Assembly (NCBI RefSeq): GCF_000368565.1
Contig: NZ_KB849549.1
Coordinates: 124,001 to 188,000, forward strand
Direction of reading: 5' to 3'
Origin: Acinetobacter gerneri DSM 14967 = CIP 107464 = MTCC 9824
Lineage (GTDB): Bacteria > Pseudomonadota > Gammaproteobacteria > Pseudomonadales > Moraxellaceae
Length of the DNA: 64,000 nt
This document shows positions 36,096 through 44,720 of this stretch, one piece after another. Every line of letters begins with the position of its first letter. The stretch's first letter is position 1. Position numbers and translations under genes: made by a program. Below the pieces are notes generated by a model, which was given only the letters and a program-made list of their open reading frames with translations, made no database searches and was not told the DNA's origin.

Positions 36096-37517
36096 TCATT
36101 CATCCGTTTTAAAATGGGTCAAAATAGCTCTCAACACTTCCAAACGCGCAGTATATTTATCATTGGTTGCAATCACATGCCACGGCGCATGCAAAGTACT
36201 GGTACGTTGCAACATATCTGCTGCCGCCTCAAGATATTGATCCCAATTTTCTCGATTGTGCCAATCATCTGGGGTGATCTTATAGTTTTTATATGGCATT
36301 TCTTCACGTGATTTAAATCGTTTTTCTTGCTCATCTTTATCAATGGCTAACCAAAACTTGATCACTACAGAATTGCTGTCATATAGGTCTTTTTCAAAGC
36401 GATTGATCTCGTCATAGGCTCGTTGCCATTCAACTTCGGTTGCAAAGCCGTCAATACGCTCAACCAACACTCGCCCGTACCAACTTCTGTCAAAGATAGA
36501 AAGTGCTTCATCTTCACATACTTTTGTCCAAAATCTCCATTGATAAGGTCGTGCCAATTCGTATTTTTCAGGTGCTGCAATCGGATAGATTTCATATTCT
36601 CGTGGATCTAACTTTTTGACGATACGTTTAATCGCACCACCTTTTCCTGCAGCATCCATTCCCTCAAATACAATCACCACACGGCGACCATCGAAACGTA
36701 AAGTATCTGCAACTTTTGCAGTGAGTTTTTTCAGCTCCTCTTTATATTCATCCTTATCAATGCTGTCATTGCGAGGCTTTAATAGCTCCTCTGGTACAAC
36801 TGCTTGCTGCCAGTCCAATACCGCCTTTTTAGGATATTCTGGAATATCTTTAAGATGTTTTAAAATATACTGCGCAAATTGTTGATCGCGTGATTCTTCA
36901 TCTTCACAATCAATCACATACCAATCATCGGTAAAACGGCTTCTGAGTTTTTGTAGATTGTCATATTGTTTTTTATTACGCCAATCTAAACCATGCAATT
37001 TGTGCCAGCGTTGCTCTGATGAATCCATTTTATCAAGACGCTTTTGCAGTGATTTCCAAGATAAATCAAACCAAACCTTGATCACCTCTACATGATTATT
37101 TCTTAAATCCCGCTCGAAAGACTGCATATCTTTGATATAGGCATCAAATAATGTGTCATCCATCGGTTCAGAAACATGCATCGCAGTTGCGATTAGATCA
37201 CTATACCAGTTGCTAAACATGACCAACATCTGCCCTTCTGCAGGGATAAAACGTGCATAAGGTTCCCAAAAAGTGCGATTCACTTTAAATAAATGGGCTG
37301 GATCAGCCACTACGCGCAAATATCTCGGATCAACCCATTCACGTAATTGTTTAACTGATTCCCCTTTCCCTGCTAACTCCACGCCACTCATCAAAATCAC
37401 TAAACTTTTCGCATTATCCTTTGCGCGGGTGTCTTTGAGTGCATACTGTGCCTCAATCAGTTCGAGATTGAGTTGATCTGGATCAAGTAGTTTAAAAGTG
37501 TCATTTTTTTCAGACAT
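36096..37517 (-). CDS. pap: Polyphosphate:AMP phosphotransferase (tandem PPK2)
   Basis: 473 residues with two PPK2 domains in one chain. Domain 1 has Walker A 'GVELAGKGE' at residues 45-53; domain 2 has 'GMDAAGKGG' at 286-294, each followed by its own lid and Walker B region ('FSNWYSDL' and 'FDRSWYGRVLVER'). Two-domain (class II) PPK2 enzymes phosphorylate AMP to ADP with polyphosphate; the enzyme was described from Acinetobacter johnsonii. The canonical 'FDRSWYGR' is present only in domain 2, which suggests that domain 2 is catalytic and domain 1 structural. Confidence 0.92.
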   Translation of the reverse strand: MSEKNDTFKLLDPDQLNLELIEAQYALKDTRAKDNAKSLVILMSGVELAGKGESVKQLREWVDPRYLRVVADPAHLFKVNRTFWEPYARFIPAEGQMLVMFSNWYSDLIATAMHVSEPMDDTLFDAYIKDMQSFERDLRNNHVEVIKVWFDLSWKSLQKRLDKMDSSEQRWHKLHGLDWRNKKQYDNLQKLRSRFTDDWYVIDCEDEESRDQQFAQYILKHLKDIPEYPKKAVLDWQQAVVPEELLKPRNDSIDKDEYKEELKKLTAKVADTLRFDGRRVVIVFEGMDAAGKGGAIKRIVKKLDPREYEIYPIAAPEKYELARPYQWRFWTKVCEDEALSIFDRSWYGRVLVERIDGFATEVEWQRAYDEINRFEKDLYDSNSVVIKFWLAIDKDEQEKRFKSREEMPYKNYKITPDDWHNRENWDQYLEAAADMLQRTSTLHAPWHVIATNDKYTARLEVLRAILTHFKTDE

Positions 37518-37711
37518 ATAGTTCTCTTTTTCGCGTCAGTTTATTTGAGTATAAACTTTTCAAATCTGTGATGTTGTTAAATTTTTGTCGAGAAATTTGA
37601 TATTTTTGGCGCAACTGACGTTTTTTTAACAATTAAATCGCATTTTCGTCATAGCGCTTTCGCACAACACTGATTATTCTTTTTATAAATGAAAACTATC
37701 TGAGTAATTCG

Positions 37712-38419
37712 ATGTCTAAGCTTGCAGCACTTGACCAACTTTTAGAACAATACAAACAGCTTGAATATCATCAGGATCCTATTCTTAAGCAACGTCTGCA
37801 TGAAGTTCAAGCTTGGTTAAAAGAGCGCATTTCCTATACACATTATGATTATTTTCACCAGGCTGAAAATAAATTGATGGCGGATTATTTTTTAAATCGT
37901 CTCTATGGCGGTCCTGATTTTGATGCTTTAGCCGTACAAATCGAGCGCTTACTCAAATATGCCCACAAGGCTGAAAAAATTATCCCTGAAAATGCCATTC
38001 GTACAGGCTTAAAGTCTGTAGGTCTTGCTTTACTTGCGATGCAACTCGATGAAGAAGTGGCTCAACAATTATTAAAAGATTATCCAAAAGATCAAATACT
38101 TGATGATGAAATGGTTCGTCTCACCTTAATCAAACTAGACCAAGAACAAGCGCGTTATCAGCAACTTGACTTACTCGACGATTTAGGTGAAAGTCTAGAT
38201 AAATATATGCGCTCATTCATTATGCATACTGCATTTAAAATGTGCCGTGGTGCTGCGCGTAAGTATAACTTTGATTTGATGTATGAATTTATTGGGGAAG
38301 GTTTCGTTGCGATGAAACCATTAAAATCTGCTGCAAAATTTATTCAGGCGTTTACAGCTGAAGAACGTCGTATCGTGACTGATGTTCATGCTGGAAAACC
38401 GAATCCTTTTCGGTCGTGA
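37712..38419 (+). CDS. FFLEELY-motif-like hypothetical protein
   Basis: 235 residues, all-helical in appearance. The stretch 'KLMADYFLNRLYGGPDFDAL' resembles the motif of the bacterial 'FFLEELY motif' family, which shares a similar length and a following 'IP...TGLKSVGLALLAMQLDEEVA' type segment. The function of that family is unknown. The start ATG is preceded by GAG at 7 nt spacing. It is a single gene, upstream of the ubi cluster but separated from it by 149 bp. Confidence 0.5.
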   Translation: MSKLAALDQLLEQYKQLEYHQDPILKQRLHEVQAWLKERISYTHYDYFHQAENKLMADYFLNRLYGGPDFDALAVQIERLLKYAHKAEKIIPENAIRTGLKSVGLALLAMQLDEEVAQQLLKDYPKDQILDDEMVRLTLIKLDQEQARYQQLDLLDDLGESLDKYMRSFIMHTAFKMCRGAARKYNFDLMYEFIGEGFVAMKPLKSAAKFIQAFTAEERRIVTDVHAGKPNPFRS

Positions 38420-38568
38420 AGCATCTTTTCACAATCAATTGCACCCATTTTTTTAATTTTCTGTATATTATTCATATCAATTGCATGATGATCGCTGAAA
38501 AGTAACAAAGAATCTGTCATTATGCAGCAACTGCAAGATTTTTTAATATTTGTGTTCTGGAGTGACTT

Positions 38569-39525
38569 ATGTCTAATGAAAACCAAAAGCCAACTGAATC
38601 TGTTCCAGCGGCAAATACGATAGACACAAACAGTACCCGAACTAGCCCTTTTTTAACGGAACCATTACCTGAAGGTGCTCCACAAGGTCAGCAACAATCA
38701 TTACAACAGGCTGCAACTGATCCTTCTGTGAATGGTGCGATTCCAAAATATAATCTGCCTAAAGGCGCAAATACTGGCAATGTCGGTTCAACAACGCACT
38801 TCGGTTATCAAACCGTAAATAGTGAAGATAAAGCGCAAAAAGTAGCAGAAGTATTCCACTCTGTCGCAAGCAAATATGACATTATGAATGACTTGATGTC
38901 ATTTGGTATTCACCGTATTTGGAAGCGTTTTGCTATCAATATGTCTGGTGTTCGTCGTGGTCAACATGTCTTAGATATTGCTGGTGGTACTGGCGATTTG
39001 GCTAAAGTTTTTAGCCGTGAAGTTGGACCACAAGGTCATGTTGTTTTATCTGACATTAATGAATCAATGCTCAATGTTGGGCGTGATCGTCTGATTGATG
39101 CAGGCTGTACCAATGTTGATTTTGTTTTGGCCAATGCTGAAACTTTAGAACCATTTGCAGACAATAGTTTTGACCTTTTGACCATCAGTTTTGGTCTGCG
39201 TAATGTCACAGACAAAGATGCTGCACTTGCTGCTATGTACCGTGTCCTTAAGCCAGGTGGTCGTTTACTTATTTTAGAATTTTCAAAACCTGTTTTTGAA
39301 CCATTTTCAAAACTTTATGATTTGTATTCATTCACGGCTTTACCGATTATGGGTAAACTCGTTGCCAATGACTCAGAAAGTTATAAATATTTGGCTGAAT
39401 CAATTCGTATGCATCCAGACCAACGCACTCTGAAAGGGATGATGGAAAACGCTGGTTTTAACAACTGTGATTACCACAATCTTACAGGCGGGATTGTCGC
39501 TGTACACCGTGGTTTTAAACTATAA
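38569..39525 (+). CDS. ubiE: Ubiquinone/menaquinone C-methyltransferase UbiE with N-terminal extension
   Basis: SAM-dependent C-methyltransferase acting on 2-methoxy-6-polyprenyl-1,4-benzoquinol in ubiquinone synthesis. The catalytic part begins at 'TTHFGYQTV' (residue 75) and carries 'HVLDIAGGTGDLAKVF' (SAM motif I), 'VDFVLANAETLEPFADNSFDLLTISFGLRNV' and 'VLKPGGRLLILEFSKP'. The first ~66 residues (Q/P/T-rich, low complexity) have no counterpart in the 251-residue E. coli enzyme. The ATG is real by its GGAG at 6 nt, so the extension is probably translated. First gene of ubiE-ubiJ-ubiB. Confidence 0.95.
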   Translation: MSNENQKPTESVPAANTIDTNSTRTSPFLTEPLPEGAPQGQQQSLQQAATDPSVNGAIPKYNLPKGANTGNVGSTTHFGYQTVNSEDKAQKVAEVFHSVASKYDIMNDLMSFGIHRIWKRFAINMSGVRRGQHVLDIAGGTGDLAKVFSREVGPQGHVVLSDINESMLNVGRDRLIDAGCTNVDFVLANAETLEPFADNSFDLLTISFGLRNVTDKDAALAAMYRVLKPGGRLLILEFSKPVFEPFSKLYDLYSFTALPIMGKLVANDSESYKYLAESIRMHPDQRTLKGMMENAGFNNCDYHNLTGGIVAVHRGFKL

Positions 39526-39536
39526 GGTTTCTCCCT

Positions 39537-40202
39537 ATGTGGTCAATTCTTGCACTTGGCGCAGTTGAACGCATTATTCATCATTTTATCGATCTGGATG
39601 CGGTAACGCGTATCCAGCTCAACAAATTGCAAGGCAAATTGTTGCGCGTGGTGATTGACACCCCTCAATTGTCTGTAGATGTTTTTTTTGATGAAAATAA
39701 AGTTCGTCTAGAACCAACAGTCACTGGACAAAATGAAAATCGACCGTCTATTTTCGAGCAACGTCCTTTTGATAAAAATAATACGCTCACTGAAGCAAAT
39801 GCGACCTTACACGTTAAAAATGTAGTCGAATTGCTCAAACTTTTATTGGCAGATGATGTAGGCAATATTCCAGTTGAAGGTGATTATCATCTTTTACAGG
39901 ATATTCAACAGATTATCGGTCTTGCTGAACCTGATTTGGCAGCGCATTTAAGCCCGTGGATTGGACCTGCTCTGGCACATGAAATTGGCAAAATTCAGAT
40001 TGTTCCCAAACACATTAAGCGTTCTTTGCAAAGTCATTTCTTTTTTGCAGAAGATTTTCTCAAAGAAGACAGCGGTTTGTTTGCGCCTCGCTGGCAAATG
40101 GACGATCTGAACAAAGAAACTCGTAAACTCAACCAAGAAGTTGATCGACTTGAAGCTAAAATTTCTGCACTTCAAGCCAAGCTTCATCCCGTTCAAGACT
40201 AG
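39537..40202 (+). CDS. ubiJ: Ubiquinone biosynthesis accessory factor UbiJ (SCP2 domain)
   Basis: 221 residues. The N-terminal part has the SCP2-like lipid-binding pattern ('LDAVTRIQLNKLQGKLLRVVIDTPQLSVDVFF'), and the C-terminal segment forms a coiled coil ('DDLNKETRKLNQEVDRLEAKISALQAKL'). UbiJ with UbiK holds the ubiquinone-synthesis enzymes in a soluble complex. It starts 11 bp after ubiE and its stop overlaps the ribosome binding site of ubiB. Confidence 0.88.
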   Translation: MWSILALGAVERIIHHFIDLDAVTRIQLNKLQGKLLRVVIDTPQLSVDVFFDENKVRLEPTVTGQNENRPSIFEQRPFDKNNTLTEANATLHVKNVVELLKLLLADDVGNIPVEGDYHLLQDIQQIIGLAEPDLAAHLSPWIGPALAHEIGKIQIVPKHIKRSLQSHFFFAEDFLKEDSGLFAPRWQMDDLNKETRKLNQEVDRLEAKISALQAKLHPVQD

Positions 40203-40214
40203 GTGATACATTTT

Positions 40215-41834
40215 ATGATTCCGCATATTACACGTTTACTCGAACTTTGGCGCATCGCCGCGCACTATAGACTCGACACGTTAATTCCTGCGGAAGAATT
40301 ACCCATCAAAGCACGGCATGCTTTAAGCCTCATCCGTATGCACCCTGCGGCTTGGTCAAGTCGGGAACGAAAAAATCCGCTGAAGCTTAAACAGGCTTTA
40401 GAGGATATGGGGCCTTTGGCGATTAAGCTTGGGCAGTTACTTTCGACTCGCCGTGATTTGATTCCACCTGAAATATTGGCTCAATTGGTTTTATTACAAG
40501 ATCAAGTTAAGCCTTATGATGTTGATGTACTGAAAACACGTATTCAGCAATCGCTTAAAGCAGATGTAAATACACTTTTTGCCCGTTTTGATGAACAACC
40601 TTTGGCAGCTGCTTCCATCGCCCAAGTGCATACTGCTGCACTACACGATGGTCGTGAAGTCGTCGTCAAAGTGACTCGTCCCAATATTCGTAGTCAAATT
40701 TTACAAGATTTTGAAATTTTGACTTGGCTCGGCAATACGCTTGAAAATCGTATCGAAGCTGCACGTGCCTTACATCTCAACGAAATTATCCAAGATTATC
40801 GTCAAATCATTCTAAATGAGTTAGATCTGAGTTTAGAAGCAGATAATACGCGTCGCATGCGCCATTATTTTACAGGCTCAAGCATGATGTATGTGCCTGA
40901 AGTATATATGGATAGCACCGATGTCATGGTGGCTGAACGTATTACAGGCGTGCCGATTTCAGATACCGAAACTTTTGATCGTTTAGGCATGAATCGTGCT
41001 GATCTGGCTGAAAAAGGTTTAACGATCTTTTTTACCCAAGTATTCCGCGATAACTTTTTCCATGCAGATATGCATCCGGGAAATGTCTTTGTTGAAACCA
41101 TTAACCCAGCAAATCCACGTTTTATCGCACTTGACTGTGCCATCATGGGCGAGTTATCGAAGCACGACCAGATGACAGTCGCTCGAATGTTGCTGGCTGT
41201 GATGAATAGCAACTTTATGCAATTGATCCAAATCGTGCATCAAGCAGGATGGATTCCACCGGGAACGGATCAGGATGCACTTGCTCGTGAAATGCGTCGT
41301 ACGGTTGGACCAATGGTATCTAAACCAATGGATCAACTTGATTTTGCAGGGATCTTACTGCAAGTCATGGATATTGCCCGTCGTTTCCATTTAGAAATTC
41401 CGCCACAACTGATGTTATTACTCAAAACATTGGTGCATGTCGAAGGCTTGGGTACAGATCTTTATCCGCAATTGGATATTTGGAAATTGGCAAAACCTAT
41501 TTTGACTGAATGGGTTAAAGCCAATATGAATCCTGTGAAAAATCTAAAAGAAATTGGTCAGCAAGTGCCTGATCTACTTTTAGGCGCACATGATTTACCA
41601 AGTTTGATGATTGACAGTTTAAATGGTTTAAAAAACCAATCGGCTTGGCATGATAAACAGCTACGTGAACTACAAAGCCTACGCATGCAAATGCAGGCTC
41701 AACAACGTAGCAATTGGATTTTTGGTAGTGTTATTGCGATACTACTTGCTATTGCGATTATTGCACCGTGGTATGTTTCAGTTGTGCTGATTGTATTGGC
41801 GAGCTTGCTTTCACTTTGGCGTGTAATGAAATAG
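40215..41834 (+). CDS. ubiB: Ubiquinone biosynthesis regulatory protein kinase-like UbiB
   Basis: Atypical ABC1/ADCK-family ATPase needed for ubiquinone synthesis. 539 residues from the ATG at 40215, which has AGGTGA 8 nt upstream; an in-frame GTG at 40203 lies in that site and is less likely. It has the family motif 'KLGQLLSTRRDLIPPE' (KxGQ), 'AAASIAQVHTA', 'VVVKVTRP' and 'FHADMHPGNVF', and ends in two membrane helices ('IFGSVIAILLAIAIIAPWYVSVVLIVLASLL'). Confidence 0.95.
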   Translation: MIPHITRLLELWRIAAHYRLDTLIPAEELPIKARHALSLIRMHPAAWSSRERKNPLKLKQALEDMGPLAIKLGQLLSTRRDLIPPEILAQLVLLQDQVKPYDVDVLKTRIQQSLKADVNTLFARFDEQPLAAASIAQVHTAALHDGREVVVKVTRPNIRSQILQDFEILTWLGNTLENRIEAARALHLNEIIQDYRQIILNELDLSLEADNTRRMRHYFTGSSMMYVPEVYMDSTDVMVAERITGVPISDTETFDRLGMNRADLAEKGLTIFFTQVFRDNFFHADMHPGNVFVETINPANPRFIALDCAIMGELSKHDQMTVARMLLAVMNSNFMQLIQIVHQAGWIPPGTDQDALAREMRRTVGPMVSKPMDQLDFAGILLQVMDIARRFHLEIPPQLMLLLKTLVHVEGLGTDLYPQLDIWKLAKPILTEWVKANMNPVKNLKEIGQQVPDLLLGAHDLPSLMIDSLNGLKNQSAWHDKQLRELQSLRMQMQAQQRSNWIFGSVIAILLAIAIIAPWYVSVVLIVLASLLSLWRVMK

Positions 41835-41897
41835 TTTATTCGGAAATATCATTTTCCTCTCATCGCTAAATGAATAAAATTTAAAGTAAATATGAAA

Positions 41898-42036
41898 AGG
41901 CAGGATGCCGTCCGTCGAACAAGGGCGTTCCGCATTTTTTAAAGCAGTGCTTTAAAAAATTGCTCAGGATGTATGCCCATTTGTTCGACAAAGGGTTTTG
42001 ATACTTTTGCCCTGTCAAAAGTATGGCAACTTGCCT
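41898..42036. repeat. Multi-palindrome intergenic element of about 140 bp
   Basis: Within the 414-bp gap between ubiB and the patatin gene lie several inverted repeats. AGGCAGGATGCC opens the element and GGCAACTTGCC closes it. GTCGAACAA near 41915 pairs with TTGTTCGAC near 41982. TTTTTTAAAGCA (41935-41946) and TGCTTTAAAAAA (41948-41959) are a perfect 12-bp pair with a 1-nt centre. ATACTTTTG (42001-42009) pairs with CAAAAGTAT (42016-42024). It looks like a folded, non-coding repeat (REP- or MITE-like). I see no ORF in the gap. Confidence 0.65.
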
Positions 42037-42248
42037 ACACAAATCATTTAGACTCTTAATGAAAAGACTTGGTTATATAATTATCATCTCTTTGTTTTTA
42101 TTTGACTTTAAAAAATTATAACGCATTAAAAGTTTTGTCCTATATTTTTAATGATTTGACTATATGTATAAAATGACCCCTCAGTCACAGCTCGATATAT
42201 AGCGCCATTGTCCAACCATCCTATGCCCCTAAAATAACATCATCTTTT

Positions 42249-43349
42249 ATGGATGATAAAAGCAGCATGACACAAATTTTAAAGCGATTTCCTTCTAGCT
42301 TAAATATCAAAGTTGGAAAGCAAGCCAAAGCATTGATTCAAAAAGAAGGACTAAGACCTGCTCAGGTCGATGTCATTCCCGGTGCTGCAGGTGGACCAAA
42401 AGGAATTGGCATTCAAGGTTTGGATCAAGCGATTTTTGCAGATTTCTTAGAACGTGAAAAACGACCACGCACCGTCATCGGATCATCTATAGGCAGTTGG
42501 AGATTTGCAAGCATTTTGGGATGGGGTGCGAAACAAGGGACTGAGCGTTTGGCAGAGCTTTATACCCATTTATATTTTCATAAAAAAATGACAGCACTAG
42601 AGGTCAGCCAAATCTGCCGTGAAATGTTACAAGGTCTGGTCAGAGGTAAAGAAGATCAAATCTTGCAGCATCCAGATTATCACCTGACTGTTTTGGCAGT
42701 AAAATCACAAAAACTTCTGCAAAGTGACCAAAAACTTGCTCTAGCTACAGCGATTTTGGGTGTAATCGGCGCAAATGCGATATCTCGCCCGAAAAGTGCT
42801 GCTTTTATGCAACGTGTCATTGCCCAACCTGAGCAAGGAACACAATTTTCCATGCCTCAGGACGGCTTCAACACTCAGTATTATGCTTTACAGGAAAATA
42901 ACTTAGAGGACTGGCTTATGGCATCGGCTTCGATTCCCTTTGCCATGACTGGGATTTCAAATATTGTGGGTGCTGAAAATGGGGTTTATCGTGATGGTGG
43001 GCTGATTGACTACCATATTGACCTGCCCTATCAAAGCAAAGGCATCGTACTTTACCCACATTTTACCGATCATATTACTGCGGGTTGGTTCGATAAAATG
43101 CTTAAATGGCGTAAACCCAATTCTGTTCACCAAGACAGAACTGTGTTGATTTCACCATCCGAAACTTTTTTGCAGTCTTTACCTATGGGACGTTTACCCG
43201 ATCGAAATGATTTTGTTGTAAAAGGTTTAGATCAAAACAAGCGGATTCAGATTTGGAAACAATGCATTGCTGAAAGTCATCGTATGGGCGATGAGTTTTT
43301 AGAATTGGTAGAAAAACAGCATTTTGAAGACGTTATGACTGATTTATAA
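42249..43349 (+). CDS. Patatin-like phospholipase family protein
   Basis: 366 residues. A glycine-rich oxyanion loop 'GAAGGPKGIG' lies at about 45-54, the nucleophile elbow 'IGSSIGSWRFA' (GxSxG, S80) at 77-87, and the catalytic Asp in the 'YRDGGLIDYH' block. Together these form the Ser-Asp dyad of patatin acyl hydrolases. No signal peptide. It could be a phospholipase or lysophospholipase; the substrate cannot be told. An in-frame ATG at 42267 is an alternative start. Confidence 0.85.
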   Translation: MDDKSSMTQILKRFPSSLNIKVGKQAKALIQKEGLRPAQVDVIPGAAGGPKGIGIQGLDQAIFADFLEREKRPRTVIGSSIGSWRFASILGWGAKQGTERLAELYTHLYFHKKMTALEVSQICREMLQGLVRGKEDQILQHPDYHLTVLAVKSQKLLQSDQKLALATAILGVIGANAISRPKSAAFMQRVIAQPEQGTQFSMPQDGFNTQYYALQENNLEDWLMASASIPFAMTGISNIVGAENGVYRDGGLIDYHIDLPYQSKGIVLYPHFTDHITAGWFDKMLKWRKPNSVHQDRTVLISPSETFLQSLPMGRLPDRNDFVVKGLDQNKRIQIWKQCIAESHRMGDEFLELVEKQHFEDVMTDL

Positions 43350-43477
43350 ATCCATCAATTAATCCGCAATTTCAGCCACTTAAAAAATGAATATTAGCAA
43401 AGTTTGATCTAACCAATTGAGTCTTAGATTTAAACTCAGTACGGTTCAGTGCCTTGCTTCACGCATAAAGATTACAT

Positions 43478-43522
43478 CATTTAGATAGGCGACTTAAAAC
43501 GCTATCTAAATGGTTAATTTTT
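43478..43522 (+). terminator. Hairpin upstream of the LysE-type exporter gene
   Basis: CATTTAGATAG (43478-43488) and CTATCTAAATG (43502-43512) form a perfect 11-bp stem with a 13-nt loop, followed by GTTAATTTTTGC. It could end the patatin transcript, or act as a leader hairpin for the gene that starts at 43561. Confidence 0.5.
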
Positions 43523-43560
43523 GCTTTATGATCAAAGCATCTCAATAAAACATTTTTCAC

Positions 43561-44193
43561 ATGCTCGACATTCAGCAAATTCTTGCATTTTCATTGATTG
43601 CCCTCGCACTCGCCCTGACTCCCGGTCCTAATATGATGTATCTGGTTTCACGCTCGATTTGCCAAGGTCGTCAAGCAGGGATGATCTCTTTGGGAGGGGT
43701 TGCGCTTGGGTTTGTGTTTTATATGTTGGCGGCTTCCTTTGGTTTGACCACCATTTTACTTGCCGTACCTTATGCCTATGAAACTTTGAAAATTGCAGGT
43801 GCTGTTTATCTGCTTTGGATGGCATGGAATGCGCTCAAACCGGGTGGTCAATCACCATTTGAAATCAAAAGCTTGAGTTATGATCGTCCTAAAAAGTTAT
43901 TTTTCATGGGCTTTCTAACCAATCTACTCAATCCCAAAATCGCCATCATGTATTTGTCTTTGTTGCCACAATTTATCAATCCTGCACATGGACATATTTT
44001 TTTGCAGTCGATTTTATTGGGTTCAATTCAAATTTTAATCAGTATTACGATCAATGCGCTGATTGCATTTAGTGCAGGAAGCATTGCTTTATTTTTAAGC
44101 AAACGTCCTATGTGGAGTATTTTTCAAAAATGGTTAATGGGTACAGTTTTAGCCGCGATGGCACTCCGAATTTTACTTGAACAACGCAGATAA
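43561..44193 (+). CDS. LysE/RhtB-family amino acid exporter
   Basis: 210-residue inner-membrane protein with about six hydrophobic helices. The start 'QQILAFSLIALALALTPGPNMMYLVSRSICQGRQAGMISLGGVALGF' contains the LysE-family 'TPGPN' motif and the following Gly-rich segment. The family exports amino acids such as lysine, threonine or homoserine; the substrate is not known. There is no obvious ribosome binding site in front of the ATG. A GNAT gene follows 11 bp downstream. Confidence 0.88.
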   Translation: MLDIQQILAFSLIALALALTPGPNMMYLVSRSICQGRQAGMISLGGVALGFVFYMLAASFGLTTILLAVPYAYETLKIAGAVYLLWMAWNALKPGGQSPFEIKSLSYDRPKKLFFMGFLTNLLNPKIAIMYLSLLPQFINPAHGHIFLQSILLGSIQILISITINALIAFSAGSIALFLSKRPMWSIFQKWLMGTVLAAMALRILLEQRR

Positions 44194-44204
44194 CATGAGC
44201 ATAG

Positions 44205-44633
44205 ATGATGATTTTGAACGCTAATGAAAATGATCATGCTGAACTGATCGAAATTTGGGAAAGCTCAGTCAGAGCAACACATGACTTCCTACCCTCTTCA
44301 GCTATTGACGAGTTAAAACCTTTGATTTTAAATCAGTATTTCCAACATGTTCGCTTAGACAAATACATGATTAATGACAAAATATTGGGCTTTCTGGGTA
44401 CAAGCTCAGACAATATTGAAATGTTATTTATCCATCCTGAAGCACGTGGCAAAGGGATTGGTCGAGCATTGATTGACTTTGCGACAACGCAATTGCATAT
44501 CCATAAAGTCGATGTAAATGAACAAAATCCTCAAGCAGTTGGATTTTATCTAAAAATGGGCTTTCAAGTCGTTGCCCGATCTGCCTTAGATGGTCAGGGT
44601 CAGCCTTATCCACTTTTACATATGCAAAAATAA
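44205..44633 (+). CDS. GNAT-family N-acetyltransferase
   Basis: 142 residues. The acetyl-CoA-binding P loop is 'LFIHPEARGKGIGRALIDFA' (R/Q-x-x-G-x-G/A pattern), followed by 'VDVNEQNPQAVGFYLKMGFQVVARSALDGQGQPYPLLHM'. The closing part resembles E. coli YjaB. The substrate is unknown. It lies 11 bp after the LysE-type gene and is probably co-transcribed. Confidence 0.85.
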   Translation: MMILNANENDHAELIEIWESSVRATHDFLPSSAIDELKPLILNQYFQHVRLDKYMINDKILGFLGTSSDNIEMLFIHPEARGKGIGRALIDFATTQLHIHKVDVNEQNPQAVGFYLKMGFQVVARSALDGQGQPYPLLHMQK

Positions 44634-44720
44634 TCAGGGATCATTTGTCTTTTTTAATACAATGTTATTGATTAAAATTCATTAGAATCATATTTAAAAT
44701 CATAGCTATAAAACTTATAT

